DNA of 64,000 bases, taken from UBA5189 sp040389445. Its GTDB lineage: Bacteria > Chloroflexota > Limnocylindria > Limnocylindrales > CSP1-4. Location of the stretch: assembly GCA_040389445.1 (NCBI GenBank), contig JAZJZX010000007.1:62001-126000 (forward strand). Direction: 5' to 3'. The notes beneath the pieces were generated by a model. That model was not told the origin of the DNA and searched no databases. It was given only the letters and a program-made list of their open reading frames with translations. Each line of letters opens with the position of its first letter. Positions within the stretch are counted from its first letter, which is position 1. This document shows positions 35,127 through 43,311 of the stretch, in pieces. Made by a program: the position numbers and the translations under genes.

Positions 35127-35855
35127 TCATAGGGGGCCGCTGATGCCGCCGTCCTTGCGAATCCGCCAGAAGTGGACGGCAAGGAACAATGCGGTGATCA
35201 AGGGAAGGGCCATGACGTGGAGCACGTAGAAGCGGAGGAGCGTGTTCTGGCCGACCTCGAGGCCGCCCAGCAGGATGAGCTTGAACGGCGTGTTGATCAG
35301 CGGCAGGTAGGCGGCCATGTTGGAACCGATGGTGATGGCCCAGTAGGAGATCTGGTCCCACGGCAACAGGTAGCCCGTGAAGCTGAGGCCGACCGTGAGG
35401 AAGAGGAGCAGGACGCCGACGACCCAGTTGAACTCCCGGGGTGGCTTGTAGGCCCCGTGGTAGAAGACCCGCATCATGTGCAGGAAGACGAAGAAGACCA
35501 TCAGGTGGGCGCCCCACCGATGAATGTTGCGGGTCAGGAGGCCGAAGGTCACCCGGGTCTGCAGGTCGAGGATATCGGTGTACGCAGACGTGGCCGACGG
35601 CACGTAGAAGAACATCAGGTAGACGCCGGTCACGGTCAGGACGAGGAAGAGGAAGAAGGACAGTCCGCCCAGGCAGAACGTGTAAGCAAATCGCACCGCG
35701 TGCTGGCGCACCCGCACCGGATGCAGGTGCAGGAAGACATTGTTCATCACCGCGTAGGCCCGCGAACGTTCGTCGTTGGGGTACGCGTTGCGGAACAGCG
35801 ATCGCCAGACCGGGCTGCGGCGGATGGTCGTATCCACCCGCTCGAGGAAACTCAC
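35127..35855 (-). CDS. cytochrome b6-type subunit
   Basis: This is the N-terminal four-helix half of cytochrome b, with 242 residues. The two b-haem ligand pairs are H112 and H126 (NIHRWGAHLMVFFVFLHMM) and H213 and H228 (VLHVMALPLITALFLAVHF). GYLLPWDQISYWAITIG is the conserved Qo segment, and the protein ends KDGGISGPL. GTG 35855 overlaps the stop of the iron-sulfur flavoprotein (GTGA), so translation is coupled to it; the longer frame to 35996 is only the shadow of that gene. The spacing of the second His pair is of b6 type. Confidence 0.93.
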   Translation of the reverse strand: MSFLERVDTTIRRSPVWRSLFRNAYPNDERSRAYAVMNNVFLHLHPVRVRQHAVRFAYTFCLGGLSFFLFLVLTVTGVYLMFFYVPSATSAYTDILDLQTRVTFGLLTRNIHRWGAHLMVFFVFLHMMRVFYHGAYKPPREFNWVVGVLLLFLTVGLSFTGYLLPWDQISYWAITIGSNMAAYLPLINTPFKLILLGGLEVGQNTLLRFYVLHVMALPLITALFLAVHFWRIRKDGGISGPL

Positions 35856-37780
35856 CTGGGTCCTCCTGCGACGCCGGCGGTCCCGGCGAGCTGAGCATCG
35901 CGGTACGACTCCTTGTAGAGCCGCCCGTCGCTCGAGATCTCCTGAAGCTCGAACCTCTCCATCGTAATGGCGTCGAACGGGCATCGCTTGACGCACAGGG
36001 CACAGCGGATGCAGCGCTCTTCATCGAGGATCATGGCGCCGCCATTCTCCCAGCCATACGCCTCTTCCACCTCGGGCAGGAGACCCTCGCTCTTGAGCTG
36101 GTTGATGTCGACCATGTGGATGACGCCCTCCGGGCAGACATCGGCACACGCGCCGCACAGGACACAGCGGAAGGGGTCGAACCAGATGTTGTAGTTGCAC
36201 ATCAGGCAGCGGGTCGACTCGGCGACCGCTCCCGTGGCGTCGTAGCCCATCTCGACGGGCGTGGTGAAGTTCACCGCCGGGTCCGTCGACGGCATCCGCT
36301 CCATGACCGGGACCATGGGGATGTGCTGGCGAGGGAGGATGTCGTAGAACTCGGGCATCTCGTGGCGCCACGAACTCGTGATCTTGACGTTCGCGGCGAC
36401 CGTGACGTCGGTTCGGCCGGCAAGATAGCGGTCGATGGCGTAGGCGGCTTTCTTGCCGTGCCCGGCGGCTTCGATCAGCGTGGTCGGGCCGGTGACGAAG
36501 TCGCCGCAGGCGAACACGCCGCGAACATTCGTTGCGTAGGTTGCGGGATCCACCTTGACGCGGCCCCGATTGACCTCGAAGGCCGAGACCACGGGGAGGA
36601 AGGTCAGGTCGGCGGCCTGGGAGACCGCGGGGATCACGACATCGGCCGGGATCACGAACTCGGAGCCCGCAATCGGCACCGGCGAGCGCCGGCCCGAGGC
36701 GTCGGGCTCACCGAGGCGGTTCCGGACGAAGCGGACGCCGGTCACGTGGCCGTCCTCTCCGAGCACCTCGACGGGACTGGCCAGGAACTCCATCCGCACC
36801 CCCTCGCGCTCCGTCTCCCCCAGTTCCTCTTCGTCGACGACGAGTTCGGAGCGGGTTCTCCGGTACACGATGGAGACGCGATCCGCGCCGTGGCGGAGGG
36901 CCGTCCGGGAACAGTCCATCGCGGTGTAGCCGCCACCGATGACCACGACATCCTGCCCGACGGTGAGGTCCTCGCCGAGGTTGGCGCGCTTCATGAAGTC
37001 GACCCCGTAGTCCACCCCTTCGAGGTCCGCGCCAGGGACGTCGAGGGCAACGGCGTTCATGGCTCCGGCAGTGATCGCGATCGAGTCGTAGTCCCGCTGC
37101 AGGTCCTCGAACGTGATGTCCCTGCCGATCGTGGTGTTGAAGTGGAATCGAACCCCGAGCCGCTCCACCAGGCGGACGTCCATCTCGATGGCCTCGCGCG
37201 GGAGGCGGAAGGCCGGCACACCGATGAGCATCGTCCCGCCGCCGTACGGCAGGCTGTCGAAGACATCGACTCCATAGCCCTTCATGGCGAGCTCGCGCGC
37301 GACGGAGATGCCGGCCGGGCCCGCGCCCACCACGGCGACGCGCTCGGAACGGTCGGCAATCTGGGGCATGACGTCCGGGATGCCGGACGCCTCGTGCCAC
37401 TCGACGAGGAAGCGCTTCATCGCGCGAATGGCAAGCGGACGATCGATGTCGCCGCGGCGACAGGCACGCTCGCAGGGCGCAGAGCAGACATAGGAACACA
37501 TTGCCGCGACCGGGTTCGGTTCGCGCGACAGGATGTAGCCCTCCTCGAACCGCCCTTCAGCGGCGAGGTTCAGGTAGCCGCGGCAGTTCGTCCCGACCGG
37601 GCACGCCTCCTGACACTCGATGTTGCACTGCAACCACGAGGCATCGACGGGCTGGACGAGGAATTCCTGGTGCGTGTCGAGAGCCAAGAAGCGGTCGTGC
37701 CTTTCTCGTTTGGCGGCGCTTGAGGGGCGGGCGAACAAGAAGACCGGCGGGGACGTGTGCCGGCGTGCGGAATCTACCAT
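35852..37780 (-). CDS. GltD-like FAD/NAD(P) oxidoreductase with N- and C-terminal [4Fe-4S] domains
   Basis: This 642-residue protein has a GltD-type N-terminal iron-sulfur region (CNIECQEACPVGTNC and CSYVCSAPCERACRRG), a pyridine-nucleotide-disulfide-like core with VAVVGAGPAGISVA (FAD) and VVVIGGGYTAMDCS (NAD(P)H), GVFACGDFVTG, and a C-terminal ferredoxin-like part with CVLCGACADVCP, CIRCALCVKRCP and an extra CLMCNYNIW pair. It could pass electrons from NAD(P)H or ferredoxin to the cytochrome b subunit with which it is coupled (GTGA overlap). The start is uncertain: ATG 37780 gives about 30 unconserved residues, and TTG near 37686 would remove them. It is not next to gltB. Confidence 0.87.
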   Translation of the reverse strand: MVDSARRHTSPPVFLFARPSSAAKRERHDRFLALDTHQEFLVQPVDASWLQCNIECQEACPVGTNCRGYLNLAAEGRFEEGYILSREPNPVAAMCSYVCSAPCERACRRGDIDRPLAIRAMKRFLVEWHEASGIPDVMPQIADRSERVAVVGAGPAGISVARELAMKGYGVDVFDSLPYGGGTMLIGVPAFRLPREAIEMDVRLVERLGVRFHFNTTIGRDITFEDLQRDYDSIAITAGAMNAVALDVPGADLEGVDYGVDFMKRANLGEDLTVGQDVVVIGGGYTAMDCSRTALRHGADRVSIVYRRTRSELVVDEEELGETEREGVRMEFLASPVEVLGEDGHVTGVRFVRNRLGEPDASGRRSPVPIAGSEFVIPADVVIPAVSQAADLTFLPVVSAFEVNRGRVKVDPATYATNVRGVFACGDFVTGPTTLIEAAGHGKKAAYAIDRYLAGRTDVTVAANVKITSSWRHEMPEFYDILPRQHIPMVPVMERMPSTDPAVNFTTPVEMGYDATGAVAESTRCLMCNYNIWFDPFRCVLCGACADVCPEGVIHMVDINQLKSEGLLPEVEEAYGWENGGAMILDEERCIRCALCVKRCPFDAITMERFELQEISSDGRLYKESYRDAQLAGTAGVAGGPR

Positions 37781-37848
37781 CGCGCGGAACGCAGGTGCAA
37801 AGCCGGCCGCCGATCGACCCGGGGGCTGGTCGATCCTGCGCCGACGGG

Positions 37849-37877
37849 TTGACGCGCCATCGCGTCGCAGCTACGCT
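37849..37877 (+). promoter_or_regulatory. sigma-70-type promoter upstream of the gene at 37927
   Basis: TTGACG (37849-37854) and TACGCT (37872-37877) are separated by 17 nt. The start codon is 49 nt downstream, so a short leader is expected. Confidence 0.55.
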
Positions 37878-37926
37878 CGGTGTGGATAACGGTCGGCGGA
37901 GGTGGCCGGCCGGAAAGGGACCGGAG

Positions 37927-39075
37927 ATGACCGCGAGCGAGTTCGCCTTCCTGGCACTCGGGCTCGTGCTCGGCGTTGCCAGCGGAGCGGCGCTGGTCAT
38001 GGTGCTGGGCAGCCGACCACCCGCCCGGGAGGTCCGTTTGACCGTCGGCCACGATGCGGTCCCGCGTCGCGCGGCCACGTTGTCGTCCGACGCATTCATC
38101 ACGTCACCGGCCGAGCCTGCCCGCGGCGGACCAGCCGACCGACGCCTCCTGGATCGCTCCGCCGGCCCCTCAAACCACCCCGAACCCGGGGGACCGGCCA
38201 TGCCGGATGCGCTGCCGAATCCAGCTCGAGCGGGGCTGGCGGCCAGAACATCTGTTCTGTTCGGTGGTCCGGCAACCGCCCGCGCGGGCATTCCCATCGA
38301 ACCCGAGCGCGATCCGGCCCTCGACGCCCTCCGAGTCCAGGCGGCGAAGGCCGCGGCACAGCTGTTCCGCGCCGACCTGCCGGTGTTCCGCGCCGACCTG
38401 CCGGCAGCCACCGCGGTCCTGGCTCCGGACGACCGCGAGCGGATCGCCCCGACATCCTTCCTGCCTTCGGCGTCCGATGCTCCGCGTCCACGAGTATTCG
38501 TGCCCGAGCCGCTCGACGAGACCCCGGCGCTGACGCGGATCCTGCGGGGCGACCACCACGCGCTGTACGCGATCACGGCCGCCCTGGCCGGCGTTCACGT
38601 GGCCGACCGCCGATCGTGGGAAACCGCCATCCGGAGCATGACGGATTCGATCGTCGCCGCAGCGATCACCGAAGGCTGGCTCGACTTCCCGGTGGGCAAC
38701 CCGTTCTGGGATACGTTCACCATCGCCCAGTGCCGCGCCATCGCCGGCGCACTGGCCACGACCGGACATCGATTCGACGGCATCGACGGCTGGGCCGAGT
38801 CTCGCATCCCGAGCTACCGCGACCTGACCATCGCGGTCGCCGACGCCGGGCTGGAGCCGCGGCGAATCCGCGCCTGGCCGACCCAGGAGGAGATCGGCGA
38901 CCTCTACCTGGAGGTCACGGCCGCTCCCGATGAGTACCTGGCGACCCACGCCCCGCACCTCGAACTGGAGGAAGTCCACGCTCTGGTCGGCGTCGGCGGA
39001 TCCGAGCGAGCGCGGCTCTGGGCCGAGTGGGATCGGGTGCGTGCGATCATGACTGCGCCGGTGGTGACGGCCTGA
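37927..39075 (+). CDS. membrane-anchored protein of unknown function
   Basis: I do not recognise this 382-residue protein. Residues 5-27 form a hydrophobic N-terminal segment (FAFLALGLVLGVASGAALVM), followed by a long Pro/Ala/Arg-rich region with a short duplicated word (FRADLPVFRADLP) to about residue 190. The last 190 residues look folded: TRILRGDHHALYAITAALAG, GWLDFPVGNPFWDTFTIAQC, then RIPSYRDLTIAVADAGLEPR. The start is ATG 37927 after a good promoter. It is divergent from the cytochrome bc operon and converges with the PIG-L gene. Confidence 0.7.
   Translation: MTASEFAFLALGLVLGVASGAALVMVLGSRPPAREVRLTVGHDAVPRRAATLSSDAFITSPAEPARGGPADRRLLDRSAGPSNHPEPGGPAMPDALPNPARAGLAARTSVLFGGPATARAGIPIEPERDPALDALRVQAAKAAAQLFRADLPVFRADLPAATAVLAPDDRERIAPTSFLPSASDAPRPRVFVPEPLDETPALTRILRGDHHALYAITAALAGVHVADRRSWETAIRSMTDSIVAAAITEGWLDFPVGNPFWDTFTIAQCRAIAGALATTGHRFDGIDGWAESRIPSYRDLTIAVADAGLEPRRIRAWPTQEEIGDLYLEVTAAPDEYLATHAPHLELEEVHALVGVGGSERARLWAEWDRVRAIMTAPVVTA
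38364..38405 (+). repeat. 21-bp in-frame direct repeat
   Basis: GTTCCGCGCCGACCTGCCGG plus one base occurs twice in succession (38364-38384, 38385-38405), giving the repeated FRADLPV/FRADLPA in the membrane-anchored unknown. Confidence 0.85.
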
Positions 39076-39079
39076 AGCG

Positions 39080-39097
39080 CTCCGGGATCTCCCGGAG
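39080..39097. terminator. possible bidirectional terminator hairpin
   Basis: CTCCGGGA and TCCCGGAG form a perfect 8-bp stem with a 2-nt spacer, in the 24-nt gap between convergent genes. No T-tract follows on either side, so termination is only inferred from position. Confidence 0.3.
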
Positions 39098-39099
39098 GA

Positions 39100-39924
39100 T
39101 CAGCGCCTGGCAGCTGGGTCGTCGTCGGAGGCTTCGGCCGGCCCCGGATCGTCGGTCGGATCCTCGTCCAGGATGATGAGGCGCAGCGCCTCCGCGGCCT
39201 CGGCACCGATCGCCTGCCCCTCCTCGCGCGCCCACTCCCTGATCCGTGTCTCGAGCTGGTCGGGGTGCTTGATCTGGCTGGCGTGCGCACGGAGCGCGTC
39301 GACTTTTCGTCCGATCGTGGCACCCACGTCCACGCGGACCGTCGGGTGGTTGGACCAGAAGAAATACATCCGGCGAACCGCGTGCGGCGCGAGCCCGTCC
39401 CGGGCGAGCCATGGGAAGGCCATCGGGTTTCGCGCTGCCGGATAGACAGCGTCGACCGCCGCCATCGCCGCGGCGCGATGGTCGACATGATTGATGCCGC
39501 CGTCGCCATGGAACAGGGTCTCGGGATCGGTGGCGAGGACGGCGTCGGGCCGGAAGGTCCGGATCTCGCGGACCAGCAATTCCCGGAGTGCCAGATCGTT
39601 GGCGAGCGCCCCGTCCGGCTGATGCAGGAACGAGACGCCCGCATAACCGATCACGGCTGCGGCCGCCCGCTGCTCGGCTTCCCGCACTGCGGCCAGGACC
39701 AGCGGGTTGGCCGCGAAATCCTCGCCTCCCTGGTCGCCGCTGGTGCAACAGACCAGCCATCCCTGCGAGCCGGCATCGATCCAGCGCGCGGCTGTGGCCG
39801 CCGGGCCGAAGTCGGCATCGTCCGGGTGCGCCACGATCACCATGAAGCGCGCCGGGCGCCAGGCGTGCGACGGCGCGTCTGGGGGGGATGCCGCCCCGTC
39901 CGGCTTCACCGGGTCACCGGCCAC
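39100..39924 (-). CDS. PIG-L family N-deacetylase
   Basis: This Zn-dependent deacetylase of the LmbE/PIG-L family has 274 residues. The metal and catalytic motif AHPDDADFG lies near residue 33, and the second metal His is in INHVDHRAA. Members deacetylate N-acetylglucosaminyl lipids, bacillithiol or mycothiol precursors, or glycopeptide intermediates; which one cannot be told. It follows the peroxiredoxin gene by 32 nt, so it is the last gene of the HAD-TPK-peroxiredoxin operon. Confidence 0.9.
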   Translation of the reverse strand: MAGDPVKPDGAASPPDAPSHAWRPARFMVIVAHPDDADFGPAATAARWIDAGSQGWLVCCTSGDQGGEDFAANPLVLAAVREAEQRAAAAVIGYAGVSFLHQPDGALANDLALRELLVREIRTFRPDAVLATDPETLFHGDGGINHVDHRAAAMAAVDAVYPAARNPMAFPWLARDGLAPHAVRRMYFFWSNHPTVRVDVGATIGRKVDALRAHASQIKHPDQLETRIREWAREEGQAIGAEAAEALRLIILDEDPTDDPGPAEASDDDPAARR

Positions 39925-39956
39925 GGGATGGAGGGAGGCAACGGCTCGATCCGGCT

Positions 39957-40445
39957 TCAGGAGGCCGCCCGGGCCGATCGAGCGTCCTCCAGCGCGGTGA
40001 GGACCTCGGCGGCGTGGCCGTCCGCCTTCACCTTGGGCCAGGTGCGTGCGATGACGCCATCCGGATCCACGAGGAAGGTCGATCGCTGGATGCCCATGAA
40101 CTCCCGCCCGTAGAGGGATTTGAGTCGCCAGGCGCCGTAGGCCTCGGCTACGGCGTGGTCCTCATCCGACAGGAGCGTGAAGGGCAGGTTGAACTTCTCC
40201 CGGAACCGGGCATGGCTGGCCGCGCCATCGGGACTGATCCCCCAGATCCGGGCCGAGGCATCGCGGAACTGCGGGTCGGCATCGCGGAACTGGCACGACT
40301 CGACCGTGCAGCCGGGGGTGTCGTCCTCGGGGTAGAAGAAGACGACGATCCAGCGCCCGTGCTGCTCGGAGAGGCGGTGGACCGTGCCGGCGTCATCCCG
40401 CAGCGCGATTTCCGGGGCGCGATCTCCCGGCTCGGGGGTGCTCAT
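39957..40445 (-). CDS. bcp: peroxiredoxin, BCP/PrxQ type
   Basis: This thioredoxin-dependent peroxidase has 162 residues. DDTPGCTVESCQFRD has the peroxidatic Cys and the resolving Cys five residues later, as in PrxQ enzymes, and the fold VVFFYPED and RSTFLVDPDGVI are typical. ATG 40445 overlaps the thiamine pyrophosphokinase stop (ATGA). The long upstream frame is not part of the protein. Confidence 0.93.
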   Translation of the reverse strand: MSTPEPGDRAPEIALRDDAGTVHRLSEQHGRWIVVFFYPEDDTPGCTVESCQFRDADPQFRDASARIWGISPDGAASHARFREKFNLPFTLLSDEDHAVAEAYGAWRLKSLYGREFMGIQRSTFLVDPDGVIARTWPKVKADGHAAEVLTALEDARSARAAS

Positions 40446-41140
40446 GGCGAGAATGTAGCAGGGGCCTCGATCACCAGGAGCCGTCCGGTCCGGATGGCGA
40501 TCTCGGCGATCGGCTGGGTCCGGACGTTCGACAGGCTTCGCGAGGGCCCGACCGGGAGGCTCGCCTGGTCGAGCGGGAATTGGAGGCCGGTCGAACTCGC
40601 GCCGGTCACGTCGTGAAGCGGGATGAGCGACACCAGATCGCCGATGCGGCCGGAGAGGTCGAGTCGCCGGACGGGCAGGACGTCGGGGTGCGCGGGTGCC
40701 GTGGCGTCGAGCAGCCTGATCCTGGCCCGCGGATCGAGGATCTCGAGCGCCAGCCCCGAAGCGGCCGGATGCCCGAGGAGGGCGACGTTTGCCAGGGCAT
40801 GGTCCGGCCGCGGACCACCGAGGGCGCCGAGAAGCGTGATCTCGGTGGCCCCGGCAGCGACGACGGCCAGCAGGCCGAGTTCCGCGTCGGACTGGTCCTT
40901 GTCCGTGGATGCGAGATCGATGGCCACCCCGCGGTCCCGGAGGGTCGCGACGCCATCCGGTCCGAGCGAATCGCCGTCGCCCACCCAGCGATCGATGGTG
41001 AGTCCGAGCGCGTCGGCGAGACGGGCACCGCCATCGGCCGCGACGACGAGATCGACGCCCACGTCCCACCCGGGCCAGGCGGCATCGAGGGCGGCGCTGG
41101 TCGGATGATCGCCGTCGGCCACGACGAGGGCCCGCATCAC
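40442..41140 (-). CDS. thiamine pyrophosphokinase
   Basis: This enzyme transfers pyrophosphate from ATP to thiamine to give TPP. It has 232 residues. VAADGGARLADALG, WVGDGDSLGPDG, DKDQSDAELGLLAV and ALGGPRPDHALANV are the family motifs that bind Mg, ATP and thiamine. It starts at GTG 41140 or ATG 41137, both overlapping the stop of the HAD gene. TPP is the cofactor of KorAB, although the genes are far apart. Confidence 0.92.
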   Translation of the reverse strand: MMRALVVADGDHPTSAALDAAWPGWDVGVDLVVAADGGARLADALGLTIDRWVGDGDSLGPDGVATLRDRGVAIDLASTDKDQSDAELGLLAVVAAGATEITLLGALGGPRPDHALANVALLGHPAASGLALEILDPRARIRLLDATAPAHPDVLPVRRLDLSGRIGDLVSLIPLHDVTGASSTGLQFPLDQASLPVGPSRSLSNVRTQPIAEIAIRTGRLLVIEAPATFSP

Positions 41141-41799
41141 GGCGCCCGACCCCGGTCCGTCGCGCCGAGGAGATCGGCGACCCAGGCGGCCACCGAATCC
41201 GCGACCTGGGACGCTCCGGCTGCCTGAAGATCGTCACGCTGCCCGAGAATCGACACGATCCCGATGCCCCGAGCTCCAACGGCCCGGGCCATGCGCATGT
41301 CGTCGGGCGCGTCGCCGATGTAGGTTGCCCGACCCGGTTCATCCCGGATGCCCATCTGGCCGAGGGCGTGCAGCAACGGTTCCGGGTGCGGCTTGGCGAA
41401 GGGCAGGTCCTCGCCGCAGACCAGGACCGGGAAATAGGCGTCGAGACCCGTGGCCCGGAGTTGATGCTCGACCACCGGTCGATCCCCCGCCGTCACGATC
41501 CCCAGCTGATACCCGGCGGCCACGAGTCGCCGAACGGCCGCCTCGACGCCGGCGAACACCTGGACCTCGGTCATCAGCGCTCGGTACGCTCCCAGCCAGC
41601 GCCAGCCGGCTTCCTCGATCAGGCTCGCGGGCACGCCGAGGCGGCGATACATGCTTCGCCAATCCGGGCTGTAGGCAGCCCGGTAGGCAGCATCGTCATA
41701 GGCGACGCCGTAGGCCCCGAGAACCTCGGCGTTGGCCCTGGTGATCGCCGGCAGCGTGTCGACCAGCGTGCCGTCCCAGTCGAAGACCATGGCGTTCAT
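41137..41799 (-). CDS. HAD-superfamily hydrolase, phosphoglycolate-phosphatase-like
   Basis: This 220-residue phosphatase has the nucleophile motif FDWDGTLVDT, motif II Thr in GIVTAGDR, motif III Lys in FAKPHPEP and motif IV in YIGDAPDDMRMA, with a helical cap between the first two. The substrate is uncertain; phosphoglycolate or a related small phosphate is typical. A TAGCAT -10 ends 8 nt before ATG 41799. It begins a four-gene coupled operon. Confidence 0.9.
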   Translation of the reverse strand: MNAMVFDWDGTLVDTLPAITRANAEVLGAYGVAYDDAAYRAAYSPDWRSMYRRLGVPASLIEEAGWRWLGAYRALMTEVQVFAGVEAAVRRLVAAGYQLGIVTAGDRPVVEHQLRATGLDAYFPVLVCGEDLPFAKPHPEPLLHALGQMGIRDEPGRATYIGDAPDDMRMARAVGARGIGIVSILGQRDDLQAAGASQVADSVAAWVADLLGATDRGRAP

Positions 41800-41807
41800 C
41801 TCGATGG

Positions 41808-41813
41808 ATGCTA
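41808..41813 (-). promoter_or_regulatory. -10 element of the HAD-TPK-peroxiredoxin-PIG-L operon
   Basis: On the minus strand TAGCAT ends 8 nt before ATG 41799, the same hexamer as at tRNA-Met. It indicates a leaderless start. Confidence 0.5.
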
Positions 41814-41860
41814 CCCGCGATGTGGCGAGGTCACCGCCGGGGAGGGACGCTCCCGGATGC

Positions 41861-41866
41861 TAGACT
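41861..41866 (+). promoter_or_regulatory. -10 element of the YbaK-like gene
   Basis: TAGACT ends 7 nt before GTG 41874, with no ribosome-binding site. Confidence 0.5.
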
Positions 41867-41873
41867 CGCCGCC

Positions 41874-42416
41874 GTGCCGTCAGACGCGAACCACCCTGCC
41901 GTCCTGCGTGTGATCGAGGCCGCCCAGCGCAAGGGCGTCGCACTCGAGGTCACCGTCTTCTCCGACTCCACCCATACCGCCGAGGACGCCGCGCGAGCCG
42001 TGGGCGTCGAGCTGGGCCAGATCGTGAAATCGCTCGTCTTCGTCACCCAGCCCGACGATGCTGAACTCGAGCCGGTCATCTGCCTCGTGTCCGGCCCCAA
42101 TCGCGTGGACCTCGCTCGCCTCGGCGCCGTGCTCGGACGATCGGATGTGCGCCGCGCCAGCGCGACCGAGGCCAACGACCTGACCGGCTTCACCATCGGC
42201 GGGATCCCGCCCTTCGGCCATGCCCGGCGCGTGCGCGTGATCATGGATCCGGACCTCGGGCGCTTCCCCATCGTCTGGGCGGCCGCCGGACTGCCCAGGG
42301 CCGTGTTCCCGGTGGCGCCGGCCACGCTCCGCATGCTGGCCGATGCCGTCGTTGCCCCGATGACCGAGGTCCGGGCACAACCGGGTCCGGCGCCGGACAC
42401 GCAGGCCGTCCGTTGA
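41874..42416 (+). CDS. YbaK/ProX-type aminoacyl-tRNA deacylase
   Basis: This free-standing editing domain removes wrong amino acids from tRNA, typically Cys- or Ala-tRNA(Pro). It has 180 residues from GTG 41874. VELGQIVKSLVF contains the catalytic Lys, LVSGPNRVDLARL and TGFTIGGIPPFGH are the signature loops. GTG is chosen for its position 7 nt after the -10 box and because the family begins with a short helix before EVTVF. Its stop overlaps the next start (TTGA). Confidence 0.92.
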   Translation: MPSDANHPAVLRVIEAAQRKGVALEVTVFSDSTHTAEDAARAVGVELGQIVKSLVFVTQPDDAELEPVICLVSGPNRVDLARLGAVLGRSDVRRASATEANDLTGFTIGGIPPFGHARRVRVIMDPDLGRFPIVWAAAGLPRAVFPVAPATLRMLADAVVAPMTEVRAQPGPAPDTQAVR

Positions 42417-43009
42417 CGTCGGCCCGCCAAGCGGGCCGACCGGCCGACCCGCACGACGCGACGCTGACCTATCCGGGCGGCCTGCGGGCGCGATGGCGCT
42501 GGGCCGGTACCGGCCAGGGAGCCGCGGTCTTTGCGCTGTCCGAGACCGGGGGCGAACTCCTTGATCTCGGGCCCCTGGTGGCCGATGATCCCGAGACGCG
42601 CTGCCGGGCCGAACTGCGGATCGACGGGCCGGCCGGTTCGTGGTCGGTGCGCCTTGCCTCGACCTTGAATGACACGCCGAATGCCGTCCTGTGGGACACC
42701 GCGGCGCTGCTGGTCGTCAAGTACGGCTTTCATGCCTACGGCCTGGATGCACGCACCGGGCGACTCGCCTGGAGTCATCGTTCGGCAACGCCGATTCTGA
42801 GCGTGCTGGCCTCATCCCGACTGCGTCACGTCCTCGTTCAATCGGAACTGGAGACATTCGCCCTCGATCCCGACGGCACCGTCGCCTGGCGGATCGCCCA
42901 CTCGGATGTGGTGACGGCCGCGGAGCTCGTGGGTGGCCGGCTGGTCCTGACCAGCTACAGCGGCCTGCTCAACGCCCTCGATCCGGCGACCGGCCGCCAG
43001 GCGGGCTGA
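42413..43009 (+). CDS. PQQ-like beta-propeller fragment protein
   Basis: This 198-residue protein has the beta-strand repeats of a PQQ/WD-like propeller: YGFHAYGLDARTGRLAWSHR and LETFALDPDGTVAWRIAHSD, then LNALDPATGRQAG at the end. Two or three blades are too few to close a propeller, so it is either partial or pairs with itself. It starts at TTG 42413 overlapping the deacylase stop. No signal peptide is seen. The role is unknown. Confidence 0.65.
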   Translation: MTSARQAGRPADPHDATLTYPGGLRARWRWAGTGQGAAVFALSETGGELLDLGPLVADDPETRCRAELRIDGPAGSWSVRLASTLNDTPNAVLWDTAALLVVKYGFHAYGLDARTGRLAWSHRSATPILSVLASSRLRHVLVQSELETFALDPDGTVAWRIAHSDVVTAAELVGGRLVLTSYSGLLNALDPATGRQAG

Positions 43010-43298
43010 TCGTCGCGGATCCGGCGCCGCTCGGGTCGACGCGGATGATCGGGGCGTTCGGGCCGAGTCGGGACGATCAAGCCGCTCGGGGCGATCGGCC
43101 CGGCGTGCCACCTGTGGACAGACGGTGGACAACCCTCCCCCGGAACCGGAATCTGGTGGACAGCTGCCGTTGACGCCGCGGCCCGCCCGCCCGTAGCGTA
43201 GGACCCAGCCCGGAGGGGCTGAGCGACACTAACGGCCGCGATCGCATCAAGGTCCATGTGTCGGGTAGGTTCCTCCGGGCCTTTCCATGCCCGACGGA
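43010..43298. other. intergenic region without a recognised gene
   Basis: About 290 bp with several GTGGACA words (near 43104, 43115 and 43157) and GATCGGGGCG-like repeats. I found no convincing ORF, tRNA or riboswitch. A promoter for the next gene lies at its right end. Confidence 0.5.
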
Positions 43299-43304
43299 TA
43301 TCAT
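43299..43304 (+). promoter_or_regulatory. -10 element of the GIDE-like gene
   Basis: TATCAT ends 7 nt before GTG 43312. It selects this GTG over the in-frame ATG 43258, which lies upstream of the box. Confidence 0.5.
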
Positions 43305-43311
43305 CGCGGCC

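Noticed and set aside
35441..37723. 760-residue plus-strand frame
   Set aside because: It is the shadow of the iron-sulfur flavoprotein and cytochrome b genes, which carry all expected motifs on the minus strand.
35852..37780. Glutamate synthase small subunit (gltD) for the iron-sulfur flavoprotein
   Set aside because: The extra C-terminal ferredoxin-type clusters, the coupling to cytochrome b and the distance from gltB argue against it.
43010..43298. Possible riboswitch or structural RNA
   Set aside because: The GGGGCTGAGCGACAC segment near 43215 looked TPP-riboswitch-like, but the required second half is missing and the following gene has a leaderless promoter.
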